Part shown: positions 44,835-54,905 of the stretch, one piece after another | Layout of the letters: each line of letters opens with the position of its first letter | How positions within the stretch are numbered: the first letter of the stretch is position 1 | Assembly (NCBI RefSeq): GCF_010091925.1 | Contig: NZ_WVID01000033.1 | Coordinates: 1 to 64,000, forward strand | Direction of reading: 5' to 3' | Source: Nostoc sp. B(2019) | GTDB lineage: Bacteria > Cyanobacteriota > Cyanobacteriia > Cyanobacteriales > Nostocaceae | Length of the DNA stretch: 64,000 bases | The notes under the pieces: generated by a model | Databases searched by the model: none | What the model was told of the DNA's origin: nothing | What the model saw: only the letters and a program-made list of their open reading frames with translations | Translations under genes and position numbers: made by a program

Positions 44835-46451
44835 TTGAAATCGGTTCGCCCTCCATTATTTCTCACATTAGCGGCTGCGGTAGTGGCAGTTGCCATTGCT
44901 CTGCCATTACTATACTTAGTGATTCGGACGATGGGTATTGGCGGGGAAGAGTTCTGGGAATTGATTTCTCGTCCTCGCAATATCATGATTTTCTTTAATA
45001 GTGCGGTGATGGCGGCAACAGTGACGTTATTTTCAACACTAATTGCCGTACCATTGGCATTTTTAACCGTGCGAACAGACTTACCAGGACGACGTTTCTG
45101 GTTAGTGGCGACAACATTGCCCTTAGCAGTTCCTAGCTATGTGGGCAGTTTTGCACTGATTGCGACTTTAGCCCCACGGGGTAGCTTTTTGCAGTTGTTG
45201 CTTCAACCTTTGGGGGTAGAAGAACTACCTTCTATCTATGGTTTTCCTGGGACAGTTTTGGCAATCACTTTGTTTACCTATCCTTATATGCTGTTGAGTG
45301 TACGCTCTGGTTTGCAAGGTATAGACCCATCCTTAGAAGAAGCTGCTCGCAGTTTGGGTTATGGCGGTAGAGAAACCTTTTTTCGGGTGGTTTTGCCACA
45401 ATTGAAACCATCGATGATTGCAGGTGGATTATTAGTAGCTTTGTACGCTTTGCGCGATTTTGGTACACCCTCGTTGATGCGGTTTGATGCCTTTACAAGG
45501 GCAATTTTTTTGCAGTACAAAGCTAGTTTTAACCGTAACTCAGCCGCAGCTTTGTCTTTAATGTTGGTGACACTGGTGCTGCTAATTTTATGGCTAGAAT
45601 ATCGAATGCGATCGCGTGCTGCTTATTATAGTCGTGGTTCTGCCTCTCTCCGTCCGCCGAAAATTGTGAAGTTGGGAATTTGGAAATGGCCAGCTCTCGG
45701 CTTTTGTCTAAGCATCACTAGTTTGGGTGTAGTGCTACCAGTGGGCATTACCCTATTTTGGCTAATTCGCGGACTCAACAGTGGCTACAACTTTCCTAAT
45801 TTGCTACCCACTATCCTCAACTCAGTTGTGGCAGCTGGACTAGCAGCTTTAGCTATTACTATTTTTGCCCTACCAGTCGCAATTTTATCAGTACGTTTTC
45901 CAAGTAAAATCACCGCCATTATTGAACGCTGCTCTTACATCGGGTTTGGTGTACCAGGAATTGTTGTTGCCTTATCCCTGGTATTTTTTGGGGCAAATTA
46001 TCTGCCAGCGCTGTACCAAACTCTACCAATGCTGATATTTGCATATTTAGTTTTATTTTTACCGCAATCCGTGGGAACAGTACGCGGTTGTCTTTTACAA
46101 GTAAATCCCCAACTAGAAGAATCAGCACGCAGCTTAGGTAGGACTGCTTGGCAAACTTTAAGAGAAGTTACTTTACCTCTAGTACAACCTGGTGTGTTGA
46201 GTGGTGCGGTGCTGGTATTTTTAACAGCCATTAAAGAACTACCTGCAACTATGCTGCTAGCACCCATCGGCTTTAGCACCTTAGCAGTGCAAATTTGGCA
46301 AGCCACAGAAAATGTAGATTTTGCTGATGCTGCGGCTGCTTCACTAGCTATGTTATTGGTTTCTATGGGTTCAACTTTATTGGTGCTATCCCAAGAGAAC
46401 GTCAAAAAAGAGAAAGTAATAAGTAAACCGCAAGCACAAACAAAGTTTTAA
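44835..46451 (+). CDS. futB: Iron(III) ABC transporter permease
   Basis: A 538-residue double-length permease with twelve membrane helices in two homologous halves. Each half ends with an EAA loop that docks the ATPase: EEAARSLGYGGRETFFRVVL (about 166-185) and EESARSLGRTAWQTLREVTL (about 424-443). The start is a TTG three bases after the preceding stop; the next ATG would remove the first helix, so TTG is accepted. It sits in the inner membrane between the binding proteins and the ATPase. Confidence 0.94.
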   Translation: MKSVRPPLFLTLAAAVVAVAIALPLLYLVIRTMGIGGEEFWELISRPRNIMIFFNSAVMAATVTLFSTLIAVPLAFLTVRTDLPGRRFWLVATTLPLAVPSYVGSFALIATLAPRGSFLQLLLQPLGVEELPSIYGFPGTVLAITLFTYPYMLLSVRSGLQGIDPSLEEAARSLGYGGRETFFRVVLPQLKPSMIAGGLLVALYALRDFGTPSLMRFDAFTRAIFLQYKASFNRNSAAALSLMLVTLVLLILWLEYRMRSRAAYYSRGSASLRPPKIVKLGIWKWPALGFCLSITSLGVVLPVGITLFWLIRGLNSGYNFPNLLPTILNSVVAAGLAALAITIFALPVAILSVRFPSKITAIIERCSYIGFGVPGIVVALSLVFFGANYLPALYQTLPMLIFAYLVLFLPQSVGTVRGCLLQVNPQLEESARSLGRTAWQTLREVTLPLVQPGVLSGAVLVFLTAIKELPATMLLAPIGFSTLAVQIWQATENVDFADAAAASLAMLLVSMGSTLLVLSQENVKKEKVISKPQAQTKF

Positions 46452-46472
46452 GCCGCCCCCTTTTATCTACTT

Positions 46473-47510
46473 ATGCAACAAGCAATTCTACAGTTACAGA
46501 ATGTCACCAAGCGGTTTTTAGAAAATGCCTCTCCCGCTGTAGATAACGTATCTTTGACGTTGCAACAAGGAGATGTATTGGGATTACTTGGCCCATCTGG
46601 TTGCGGTAAAACTACACTGTTGCGATTGATTGCTGGTTTTGAGCGGCTGCAAACAGGAGAAATTAAAATTGGCGGGCAGATAGTTTGCGATGCCTTTACT
46701 TGCATCCCTACAGAGCAGCGCGATATCGGCATTGTTTTTCAAGATTATGCACTGTTTCCCCATTTAAATGTGGCAGAAAATGTGGCCTTTGGGTTGAAAC
46801 ATTTCAGTAAACAGCAAATACAAAAACGTATGGCAGAAGCCATTGCTCTAGTAAGACTTGAAGGCTTAGAGAAACGTTATCCTTACGAACTTTCTGGAGG
46901 ACAGCAGCAGCGGGTTGCTCTCGCCCGCGCCCTAGCACCTCAACCTCAACTTATGCTCTTGGATGAACCTTTAAGCAATCTTGATATCCAAGTGAGGTTG
47001 CAGTTACGCGAAGAAGTCCGAGACATTCTCAAAGCAGCAGGTACTTCAGCAATTTTTGTTACCCATGATCAAGAAGAAGCACTAGCTATTTCGGATCTGG
47101 TGGGTGTAATGCGGCATGGACACTTAGAACAAATAGGCACACCAGAAGAAATTTATACTCATCCAGCATCAAGATTTGTAGCTGAATTTGTAACTCAAGC
47201 CAATTTCCTCTCCGCTCGCCGTCAAGGTAATTTATGGGAAACAGAAGTTGGGAGTTTTGAGCTAAAAGCTAACCATACCCACGATACTGGCGAAATCATG
47301 ATCCGCCAAGAAGACTTTATTTTAAAGCCATCCACTGATGCGTCGGTAGTCATCCGCACCCGCCGCTTTTTAGGACGCGAGTACCAATATTGTTTGCAAA
47401 CTCACTCTGGTAAAGAACTTCATGTCCGGACGACAACTGATATAGCATTACCTGTAGGTACACGAGTGCAGATATCCATAGCAGGTAATGCTATTCACGT
47501 TTTTACGTAA
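46473..47510 (+). CDS. futC: Iron(III) ABC transporter ATP-binding protein
   Basis: A 345-residue ATPase. Walker A GPSGCGKTTLLRL, Q-loop VFQDYALFPHL, signature LSGGQQQRVALARAL, Walker B LMLLDEPLSNLD and switch His VTHDQEEAL are intact. The last 110 residues (from about 235) form a TOBE-like regulatory domain, as in FbpC-type iron importers. It follows the permease by 21 bases and closes the operon. Confidence 0.95.
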   Translation: MQQAILQLQNVTKRFLENASPAVDNVSLTLQQGDVLGLLGPSGCGKTTLLRLIAGFERLQTGEIKIGGQIVCDAFTCIPTEQRDIGIVFQDYALFPHLNVAENVAFGLKHFSKQQIQKRMAEAIALVRLEGLEKRYPYELSGGQQQRVALARALAPQPQLMLLDEPLSNLDIQVRLQLREEVRDILKAAGTSAIFVTHDQEEALAISDLVGVMRHGHLEQIGTPEEIYTHPASRFVAEFVTQANFLSARRQGNLWETEVGSFELKANHTHDTGEIMIRQEDFILKPSTDASVVIRTRRFLGREYQYCLQTHSGKELHVRTTTDIALPVGTRVQISIAGNAIHVFT

Positions 47511-47613
47511 TAGATTTTAACGTTGCGATCGCTACCTAGGTTTGGTTAATCTCTTAGACTTTACAAAACACAAGCTGAAGTTGGGCAAAAAAGTGAGTGA
47601 ATATCTTAATAGA

Positions 47614-48975
47614 TTACTTTGCTTCGTCTTCCAGCAAGATGGTATTGAGAAGATTCAATTCATTAGATGCCATAAAGTAACGATCATCAAAAACTGTTTC
47701 TAATTGTGTAAAAATCCGTCTACCTGCCACAGCTACCCAAGGAAATGTGCGATAGTGAGGTACTACAGGTATGATTAAGCCTTGAGGGGTTAGAGAACGT
47801 CCTAGCGCACTTCTCCAAGCTTGCGGATCTTGTAATAGCTGTTGGCGCATATCATCTTCTGATTGTTCATTCCAGAAATGGGGATAGTCTAGAGGTAAGC
47901 CAATAACTATGTTTTTAGTTTTTAATGCTTGACGTGTGGAAGATTCAATCACAAATCCCTCTTGTTCCCGACTCAATAGTTTATACAGTTCGTTGGCAGG
48001 ACGTTTGAGTTTTGAGGGGAATTTGAACTTCTTGCTTTCGGCAATTTCTTTTAGCGATCCTAAAAGATGACTGCTATTTTGTTTAACATCAGCTTTCCAT
48101 GCTTCAAAGCTAAATATTTCTTCAGTTTGGCGATCGCTCCAATCTTCTATCCAGAAAGGGCCTATACAAGTTAGATTATCTGGTATGTGTAACTCGTCGT
48201 TATCTAAAGATGGCAATAATCGGCTCGAAATTCTTGAAATAGTTTTGACCAAAGCTTGTAAAGTTTGATAATTTGCATAGGACTTGGCATTTCTCTCTAA
48301 TGATTGACCTCTCAAGTCAAAATGTTTAAAGATGTTTGCAGTTAACTGCTCCGCCCTTTTCACAATTGCTTTTGCTTCTTGAGGATGACTATCGCTGACA
48401 AAAATTTTGGCTTCACGCAAGAAATCTAAGACATCATCAGACATTAAACGTAGCAATTCCTCATCCCCAACAGAGCCAACGGGGACAAATGCAATTCGGT
48501 TTTTATTAAGTCCTCCATCACCTTTAATGCGGGTGTGAATTGTAGAACGCAACATTACCAGCAAAGTCAATAAATCGCTTGACTGACGCAACCATAGTCT
48601 TTTGGGGTCAATGTCCTCTCTTTCAATGATAAAATCATTGATTAACATAACTAACCGTCTAGCTTTGTTATCTCCAGAAACTTCCATTCCGGTTTCTGGA
48701 TCTGTATACATTCCTCGACCCCGGTAAATTAATTGCGCGACTTCCATTAAAGCGGCTTCAATATTAAATCGGGGAATTGCAGCTATGATCCAATCTGTTT
48801 TCGGGAAAGAAACACCTCTTGCACCTGAAGAAGTCATAAGGAAAACTCGAACTTCATCTCGTCGTGGCGGCTTTACTAATTTCAATCGCTGATCGGGTGA
48901 TACACTTTGATCCAAAACCTCCACCTGTCCTCTGTTTACCAGAGCTTCTTTCCCAGTGGTCAATTTTTCCTGCAA
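47614..48975 (-). CDS. C-terminal part of a split large helicase
   Basis: A 453-residue frame opening at a TTG that overlaps the upstream helicase frame by 16 bases. It holds the second half of the RecA-like lobe 2: motif V in FLMTSSGARGVSFPKTDWII and motif VI in EVAQLIYRGRGMY, followed by a long helical C-terminal region ending FDDRYFMASNELNLLNTIL. Motifs I-III lie in the preceding frame, so neither half is a complete helicase. Adding one T in the T5 run at 48983-48987 joins the frames as AQDKAF-LRQLQEKLTTG without a break. It is therefore best read as the distal part of one gene of about 1,310 codons. Confidence 0.8.
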   Translation of the reverse strand: MQEKLTTGKEALVNRGQVEVLDQSVSPDQRLKLVKPPRRDEVRVFLMTSSGARGVSFPKTDWIIAAIPRFNIEAALMEVAQLIYRGRGMYTDPETGMEVSGDNKARRLVMLINDFIIEREDIDPKRLWLRQSSDLLTLLVMLRSTIHTRIKGDGGLNKNRIAFVPVGSVGDEELLRLMSDDVLDFLREAKIFVSDSHPQEAKAIVKRAEQLTANIFKHFDLRGQSLERNAKSYANYQTLQALVKTISRISSRLLPSLDNDELHIPDNLTCIGPFWIEDWSDRQTEEIFSFEAWKADVKQNSSHLLGSLKEIAESKKFKFPSKLKRPANELYKLLSREQEGFVIESSTRQALKTKNIVIGLPLDYPHFWNEQSEDDMRQQLLQDPQAWRSALGRSLTPQGLIIPVVPHYRTFPWVAVAGRRIFTQLETVFDDRYFMASNELNLLNTILLEDEAK

Positions 48976-51536
48976 CTGACGTAAAAAGCTTTATCCTGAG
49001 CAAAGAAAATTAACTGCTCTGCTCCTTTGTGTAACCCACCCTTGATTTCTAAGTAGGCATTTGTTAGCGATTCTTCTTCTGATTTTTCTCGAATTGCTTG
49101 TCTAATTGTCTGCTCTGTGCCGTCACTGTTTTGACCTGGTTTAATGGGCGACAGCCTAATACTGTAGTCAATACTGAGTTTACTGGCGGGATAGCTATTT
49201 GTCATGACGTGTAGCGTTGGGTGTTTTCTGAGGCCAATTTTTGTATGAGTGCCTGTCACCCGAAACGGTGCTTCACCTCGACTCTGACTTATTAGAACTT
49301 TATCAGGAGCGCGATCGCCTGAGTTCAAAAAGCTATCCAACACAACTTCATTGCTGAGTGAGGCATCAGCAAGAATCAGCACAATTTTAAACGGAGATTG
49401 ATTTGTATCAAACGGTTTAATAAATTGCTGTTCCAACCATTCTGCTAACTTACGGACAAAGGGCGCTCCTGCACCATCACCAGCAAGTTCATCTACCATC
49501 ACAACTATAGTGGGAATCCGCGCTGCAAATGCTGAACGTTCCTTTTTTCCAGGCTTAGTGTCAGCTTTTTTTGCAAATAAGTTGTTAAAGGCATTAACTG
49601 TCGTTGATTGATCGTTAAAAGTCCGATAACCTTGGATAGCAGCAGTCATCACCAGTTGATTAACCTTGGGATTTGCTTCGAGTAATTTTCGGGCTGAGGT
49701 TGCTATGGTACGCAAGACACCAGGACTATAAAGAGATTCTATGCTGTAATCCCGTTCGTTGAGACGGCGTTTAAACCGAGTAGAGCCGACTATATTGCAA
49801 TCAATATCAAGTTCTTGTTCTGGGGTGACGAAGAGGATACTGCAATCAGGACGTGTGAGTTTTCCAATACCATCAACAACAACAGCGCTATCGATACTGT
49901 AAGGTGGAAAATTGTTTTGCTGAACCTGTTTTTTATACCATTCGGGAGCTGCATCAATCAAATTTTTATTGCTGGTGATGGTTAATATCCCAGTGGGCTG
50001 CTGATTTTCTCTAGCAAGTTTGTCGGTAACATCTCGATTAATTACAACTCGCGGACTGAGATACAAAAATAAGAAACCTTGAGACTGCTGCTTTTGCTGT
50101 TTAAGAAATTTCATCACAGCAGTAGTTTTACCAATACCGGGATTTCCTTCCAAAGCTAGGACGTTAATTTTACCAACTTGAGCAGCTGTTATACCAGCAA
50201 ATACTGCTGCCTGGTGTACTTGTCGCAGAGGAATTGTTGCCTTATCGGGATTGATTTCATTGATAAAATCGGCAATTCGTGTAACAGGGTTGCCTCCAAA
50301 GAACTCAAGTAATGCGTCGTTCTCTTCAATAGATGCGATCGCCTCAGCCTTGCTAATTTCACCCATTGGGTTGTAGAAGTCCGTCACATTCTCCTGAAAG
50401 AGAAAGTGGGAGTATTGGCCTGGAGTTGGTTTTTCAGCTAGATGTTGTGCTTGTTCTTTAAAAGCAGACGGTAGCCCTTTCAATAGCTTCTTGAACACCA
50501 ACTGGATTTCTGCATCTAGATCGAGTGGCACATCATCCTTTGAATGTTTAGCCTGGCAATATGCTTTTCCCAATGATTTCATTAACTTGGCTCTAGTATC
50601 TGGTTCAGGTTCCACACCGAAGAATTGAGCCGCAAGACTTTCAATACCATTGGATGTGATAGCGATCGCTCTAGCATGACAACTTCCTTCTAATCGCTTA
50701 CGTGCGCGTAACACTTTAATCAGCTGATCGGTATAAGATGATGCCTGACAGAGCTTGAATAATGGTTTATCTTGACCGCTAAATGCTGAAAGAAAATTTT
50801 CCAGCCTTTTAGAAAGTGAAAACTCTTCACCTTCAACCTCTGCACAAACTCTAGAGAAGACCCCCCGCGATTCAATGTAACGGGCATAGCGACTCATTTC
50901 TTCTCTATGAGGGGCTTCTTTTTGAAAATCTGCAAATTTGATGGGTGCGTTATACGAAAATTCCAGACAGATAATTAAATTCTCAATTTTTTTGTGTTTT
51001 GGATTTTGTGGCTGAGAGGAAGCAGTTTTCTCATCTTTGGAAGGACTAGATTCGTTGGACAGCCATAAAATAAAATCGGCTCTGGCTGGCTGTCCACGCT
51101 TGACTAAGTTCTCGTCTAGTTTTGGTAGTTTGAAAGCTTCTTGAAATGCTCTTGCTGTCTCTTCTTTTTCTTCATCCCGTTGCATTTGCTGTCCTGGCAA
51201 TGTCAACGGACACCAAATTGCTTCTAGTTTAGGTTGTCTAATTTGACTGTGGTTGAGACACTCACGCATTGCTGTCCAACCTAAACCATAGCCGAGTACC
51301 AGCAGATGACGCAGCATTGTTTCCACCCATTCTTTGTGATTGGGATCTGTTATTTTGAATTCTTTCACTAGTTGCTGGGAGACATCTGCATTTTTGTGAG
51401 ATTGCCAAAGCTGGAGAACAGGATGATCATTCAACAGTAAGTTTCTGTGAATCAACTGTTGTAAAACACCGCGTTTAACAGCAATTTCAAATATCTGCCC
51501 CCAAATAGAGGCTTGTTGTAGAAAAGATGATTCCAT
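48960..51536 (-). CDS. N-terminal and ATPase part of a split large helicase
   Basis: An 858-residue frame. The first 400 residues are an unrecognised region; ARADFILWLSNE and, later, LIICLEFSYNAP loosely recall a PD-(D/E)XK core but lack the Lys, so this is only a hint. Walker A ALEGNPGIGKTTAVMKF is at about 456-472, a SILFVTPEQE segment at about 575, Walker B TIVVMVDELAGD at about 675-686 and a motif III-like LILADASLS at about 725. The end of the frame (after AFYV) is out of frame with the natural continuation. Its ATG overlaps the stop of the 1062-residue gene by one base (TAATG), so translation is coupled. HIP1 sites inside it suggest long residence in the host. Confidence 0.8.
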   Translation of the reverse strand: MESSFLQQASIWGQIFEIAVKRGVLQQLIHRNLLLNDHPVLQLWQSHKNADVSQQLVKEFKITDPNHKEWVETMLRHLLVLGYGLGWTAMRECLNHSQIRQPKLEAIWCPLTLPGQQMQRDEEKEETARAFQEAFKLPKLDENLVKRGQPARADFILWLSNESSPSKDEKTASSQPQNPKHKKIENLIICLEFSYNAPIKFADFQKEAPHREEMSRYARYIESRGVFSRVCAEVEGEEFSLSKRLENFLSAFSGQDKPLFKLCQASSYTDQLIKVLRARKRLEGSCHARAIAITSNGIESLAAQFFGVEPEPDTRAKLMKSLGKAYCQAKHSKDDVPLDLDAEIQLVFKKLLKGLPSAFKEQAQHLAEKPTPGQYSHFLFQENVTDFYNPMGEISKAEAIASIEENDALLEFFGGNPVTRIADFINEINPDKATIPLRQVHQAAVFAGITAAQVGKINVLALEGNPGIGKTTAVMKFLKQQKQQSQGFLFLYLSPRVVINRDVTDKLARENQQPTGILTITSNKNLIDAAPEWYKKQVQQNNFPPYSIDSAVVVDGIGKLTRPDCSILFVTPEQELDIDCNIVGSTRFKRRLNERDYSIESLYSPGVLRTIATSARKLLEANPKVNQLVMTAAIQGYRTFNDQSTTVNAFNNLFAKKADTKPGKKERSAFAARIPTIVVMVDELAGDGAGAPFVRKLAEWLEQQFIKPFDTNQSPFKIVLILADASLSNEVVLDSFLNSGDRAPDKVLISQSRGEAPFRVTGTHTKIGLRKHPTLHVMTNSYPASKLSIDYSIRLSPIKPGQNSDGTEQTIRQAIREKSEEESLTNAYLEIKGGLHKGAEQLIFFAQDKAFYVSCRKN
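48983..48987 (-). other. Frameshift point in a homopolymer run
   Basis: Five A on the plus strand (five T in the gene). A sixth would give GAT AAA GCT TTT TTA CGT CAG TTG and fuse the two helicase frames. Possible causes are a true deletion, a sequencing error or a slippage site. Confidence 0.75.
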
Positions 51537-54500
51537 TACTTCCTGTGCAGAACTTGAGAAACGTGGGTAAGTACAGCGCGATAATTAAGTAATACCTGTC
51601 CTTTGCGGCGGGTATGAAGAACTTTGACTTCACCAGCCTCTTCAACTGTATTAGGCGATATCCAACTAAATGGATCTAGGACTGGGCTTAGTTGACTTCT
51701 GTACACACCTCGTTCAGCTTCAATAAAATGCAAGCCTCGTAGTACAGCTAGTAAGCAAGGATTAATACGAGAGTCTGAATCAGGATTAATCAAATGCTGA
51801 CGAGCGCGTTCAGTCCAGTTAATATTGCTAACTTTTCTATCCGATACTAAGAAATAAATGCAGAAACCAGATTGTAAGCGCTCTTCTGCTTGAATAGCAT
51901 GAAGTGTGGCAAAAGTATAAACCGGAATTAAATCACGAAAGTAGTCTGCCTTAACAGATCGCGGAAAACCTGAATGATCTCCTGCTTGCAAAATTTCAAA
52001 TGCCGCTTCACTGTAACCTCGTTCGCGCAAGCGTGTAGCTGGAAATACATCCCGCACCATTGGGTAAATGTTGATATCAGGAAAAGTTTGAAAGACTTCT
52101 TCTAAAAATTCTGTAGGTATTAAAGAAGAATTGTTATCTGCGGCTCGATTAATGCGGCGATCGCCATAGGCATGAGCTAATAAAATAATGTGCTGACATC
52201 CTTGGGCTTTAAGGTGACGAATTTCTTCTTGAACTAGGCGTTGCGTTTTCAGCTGTTCTAGAGAATCAAGCACATCAGACTGCATTCGTTCTCTTTTCAG
52301 TTCATAACCGATAAACGGTTCATTAACGGCTGTAGCAATATAACTTTGAGTGAGAAAAAGATAAGCCTTTTCACTATCATTGGGAAAATTTCCCTCGTTA
52401 CAGGGACGGCTGGCGTATGAAATTAAACCAATCTTAGGTGCTGAATGAGAATCTGGGCTACTAATGCAAAGTGGAAACGCACTTAAAAATGCCTTAAAAG
52501 TACCAGATTTAATAAAATCTTGGTCTTTTTTGGATTTTTTGACAAGATTATCTAGAATAAGTCCCTGCATTCGGATCGGGGTATCTTCACCTAGTATAGC
52601 TTCTAAGGTTTGGGCGGCTGCATAAATATAAGCATCGCCGCTCTTGTCCTTATCTTCATCTAGTTGTTTTCCTGTTTCTTGCAGTCGCAGTATTAAAGTT
52701 GTAAAATCAACCGATTTTTCCTTCTGGCCACGTTTTTGCAATCGTGTAATAATCCGCCACAAACAACAGTAAACTAGGACAGCAAAGGCGGTAACTGCGG
52801 CTGCATGATACTGCTTGTTTTCCTCAGATTCTCTTGTATTTGCTCGCCGCCTCACAGTTTCAACATCATATTCCACTATGATTGCGGCTGATAATGCCCA
52901 CCCAGCAAATTGAGAAGCATTTGTAGATAGCTCATAAGTCCATTGACGATCTTCTCCCCTCTGCCAAGAACGAGGAACCCAACAAACTTGAAGGAGTTTC
53001 TGTGGCAATAAACGCTTTGCTCGTAATTGACTAATTGTATCTTTAGTTTTTAAGTCATACTCCGAAAGCTCGGCAGTAACCTTAACCGAAAATAGGGATT
53101 TTGTTGGTTGCTCACAAATTTCAATATGTTTGAACCATTCAACCTTTTCGCTGGAATTTTCTTGTGGCTCTACAAGCAACTTTCTCACACCTAATGTTGC
53201 CCCTTCTAGGCGATCCCAATTAATGATGCTGCTTTTTACACAGATGAATTGTTGTGAAGAGCGATCCTGAACTTGAGATATGACTTTTTGCCTCCTGTCG
53301 CGCAGTACTTCCTTCAGAGCCTTGGCAATTGACTTCATTGACTCAGAGCGTTCCTGTAATTCTTCTAAAGTCTGGCGAATAGCTTCTGTACCCTGCGATT
53401 TAAAATTTGCTAGGAGTTGATTCACCATATCTGTTAGTGATTCTTTAGTTAGCGGTTCCTCGTCCTTTTTGGGAACAACGACTGCCAAAAAGATCAGTTG
53501 AGCTAAACGACGACAAATTTCCCAAGGTTTTTGTAAGGAAGATTCATCATTACTCAGTAAATATTCTCTAATTTGATCGAGTCGTACTTCAAAAGCAGGT
53601 TTGCCTAATTCTGGATTTTGCCCATTAACTCGAAAACGATAACTTACTTCACGCTCTACTTGATTTTTAGTCTTTTGCTCGAAAATTTGAGTTTTCCACT
53701 CAGGCCAAACAGCTAGACAATAATAAAAGGTCGCTTTGCTAAGTTCATCTGCCAAGTCGAACTCAGCTGCACTACCGAAATGAGCCGTTAAATCAACCGT
53801 ATAGCCTTCTTCTTTAGCAGATTCAACTAGAACGAGTATCCGATTGACGTACTCTACTAAAAGTTGGTAATCTGGGTCGTGACTCGATCGGGCATTTTCT
53901 GCGATCGCTTCCATAATCCGAAAGCTAATTGTCAATCGGACTCGTGACAATGCTTCGTCGTCTATGAAATTTAAAAAACGCTGGATTTGGCTATCATATC
54001 GATTTTTTTCTTCTTTCAAAGTTGCGATCGATGAATTAACATCATCTTCATCGTTGTCAAGTTCGTTTTCTAAATATTCTGTGGCAGCACTGCACATTTG
54101 CTCAAAATAATCAGTATTTTCAACTCGTTCGCGCGCACAAATAACCGTCGCCACAGACTTGTTATCTTTAGTATCTCCAGCTTGAAATGCTAGATGTACG
54201 AGGTTGGCAGTATTGGGTATATTCTGGAAAGACGTACCTGCTTTGTTAGCAAGCTGTTTGAGTTGCTTATCAGGGTCATCTAACAGCAATGTTGATAATA
54301 AGCTGTCGGAAGGCACAGAAGTATTGAGTGCTTGGTCAATAGCAGCCATTAATCTGTCTATTGCACCAGGTAACTTTGTAGCATTGCCATCACTCAAACA
54401 GCCGCCAACGCGCGACCTATTTCCATGTGCTGGCATCGATAAGTTTTGAATAAAACCACCGCCAGGAGCAGGTTTCAAAGCTTCTTTAAATTTAGTTTGT

Positions 54501-54724
54501 GCAAATAGCCGATACATAACGGCTGAAGTACTTACTCTCAGGCGTTTATTTTGTTTGTCATCAAATTCAAACAGCTGCATTCCTCTAGGGTTTAGCTGAT
54601 TAGTATTTGCCTGATTACTGCTGGGAAGAATAGCTTCAGCAAGCAACTCTATGACTGTAGCGAGGTCAATAGACGGCTTAAGCGATCGCGGGTCAACGTG
54701 AGCGCCAGTACCTTGTGAAGGCAT
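51536..54724 (-). CDS. Unrecognised 1062-residue protein of a helicase island
   Basis: I do not recognise this protein. Residues 1-130 include a Gly/Asn-rich part (APGGGFIQNLSMPAHGN, RVGGCLSDGN). The centre (about 215-480) is helical and acidic. A hydrophobic segment at about 655-672 (VTAFAVLVYCCLWRII) may be buried or membrane-bound. The last 330 residues alternate strands and helices: KIGLISYASRP, AYLFLTQSYIATAV, CQHIILLAHAYGDRRIN, INIYPMVRDVFPATRLR and FCIYFLVSDRK. This could be a nuclease-like alpha/beta fold, but no full catalytic set is visible. Good ribosome site (AAGGAA). First gene of the leftward unit with the split helicase. A defence role is inferred from the helicase partner. Confidence 0.75.
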   Translation of the reverse strand: MPSQGTGAHVDPRSLKPSIDLATVIELLAEAILPSSNQANTNQLNPRGMQLFEFDDKQNKRLRVSTSAVMYRLFAQTKFKEALKPAPGGGFIQNLSMPAHGNRSRVGGCLSDGNATKLPGAIDRLMAAIDQALNTSVPSDSLLSTLLLDDPDKQLKQLANKAGTSFQNIPNTANLVHLAFQAGDTKDNKSVATVICARERVENTDYFEQMCSAATEYLENELDNDEDDVNSSIATLKEEKNRYDSQIQRFLNFIDDEALSRVRLTISFRIMEAIAENARSSHDPDYQLLVEYVNRILVLVESAKEEGYTVDLTAHFGSAAEFDLADELSKATFYYCLAVWPEWKTQIFEQKTKNQVEREVSYRFRVNGQNPELGKPAFEVRLDQIREYLLSNDESSLQKPWEICRRLAQLIFLAVVVPKKDEEPLTKESLTDMVNQLLANFKSQGTEAIRQTLEELQERSESMKSIAKALKEVLRDRRQKVISQVQDRSSQQFICVKSSIINWDRLEGATLGVRKLLVEPQENSSEKVEWFKHIEICEQPTKSLFSVKVTAELSEYDLKTKDTISQLRAKRLLPQKLLQVCWVPRSWQRGEDRQWTYELSTNASQFAGWALSAAIIVEYDVETVRRRANTRESEENKQYHAAAVTAFAVLVYCCLWRIITRLQKRGQKEKSVDFTTLILRLQETGKQLDEDKDKSGDAYIYAAAQTLEAILGEDTPIRMQGLILDNLVKKSKKDQDFIKSGTFKAFLSAFPLCISSPDSHSAPKIGLISYASRPCNEGNFPNDSEKAYLFLTQSYIATAVNEPFIGYELKRERMQSDVLDSLEQLKTQRLVQEEIRHLKAQGCQHIILLAHAYGDRRINRAADNNSSLIPTEFLEEVFQTFPDINIYPMVRDVFPATRLRERGYSEAAFEILQAGDHSGFPRSVKADYFRDLIPVYTFATLHAIQAEERLQSGFCIYFLVSDRKVSNINWTERARQHLINPDSDSRINPCLLAVLRGLHFIEAERGVYRSQLSPVLDPFSWISPNTVEEAGEVKVLHTRRKGQVLLNYRAVLTHVSQVLHRK

Positions 54725-54905
54725 AATTATTTCCTTTGTAATTTTCAGTCTTACGACTGCTTCATCTGCTTGAACTTTACAGTCCCAGCAAATGGACTCT
54801 ATATTTTTACTATCTTAAATGTGGCTAATCTGTCAAGATAGGTAGATTTTACGTTTATAATACTTTTTTTAAGAACTATTACACAAACAATTTAGTTCTA
54901 TATTT

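Noticed and set aside
51536-54724. Possible pPIWI-RE or Argonaute-type protein with a helicase partner.
   Set aside because: The C-terminal alpha/beta pattern and LLAHAYGD segment recall a PIWI region, but I could not find the catalytic acidic set or the pPIWI-RE signature segments.
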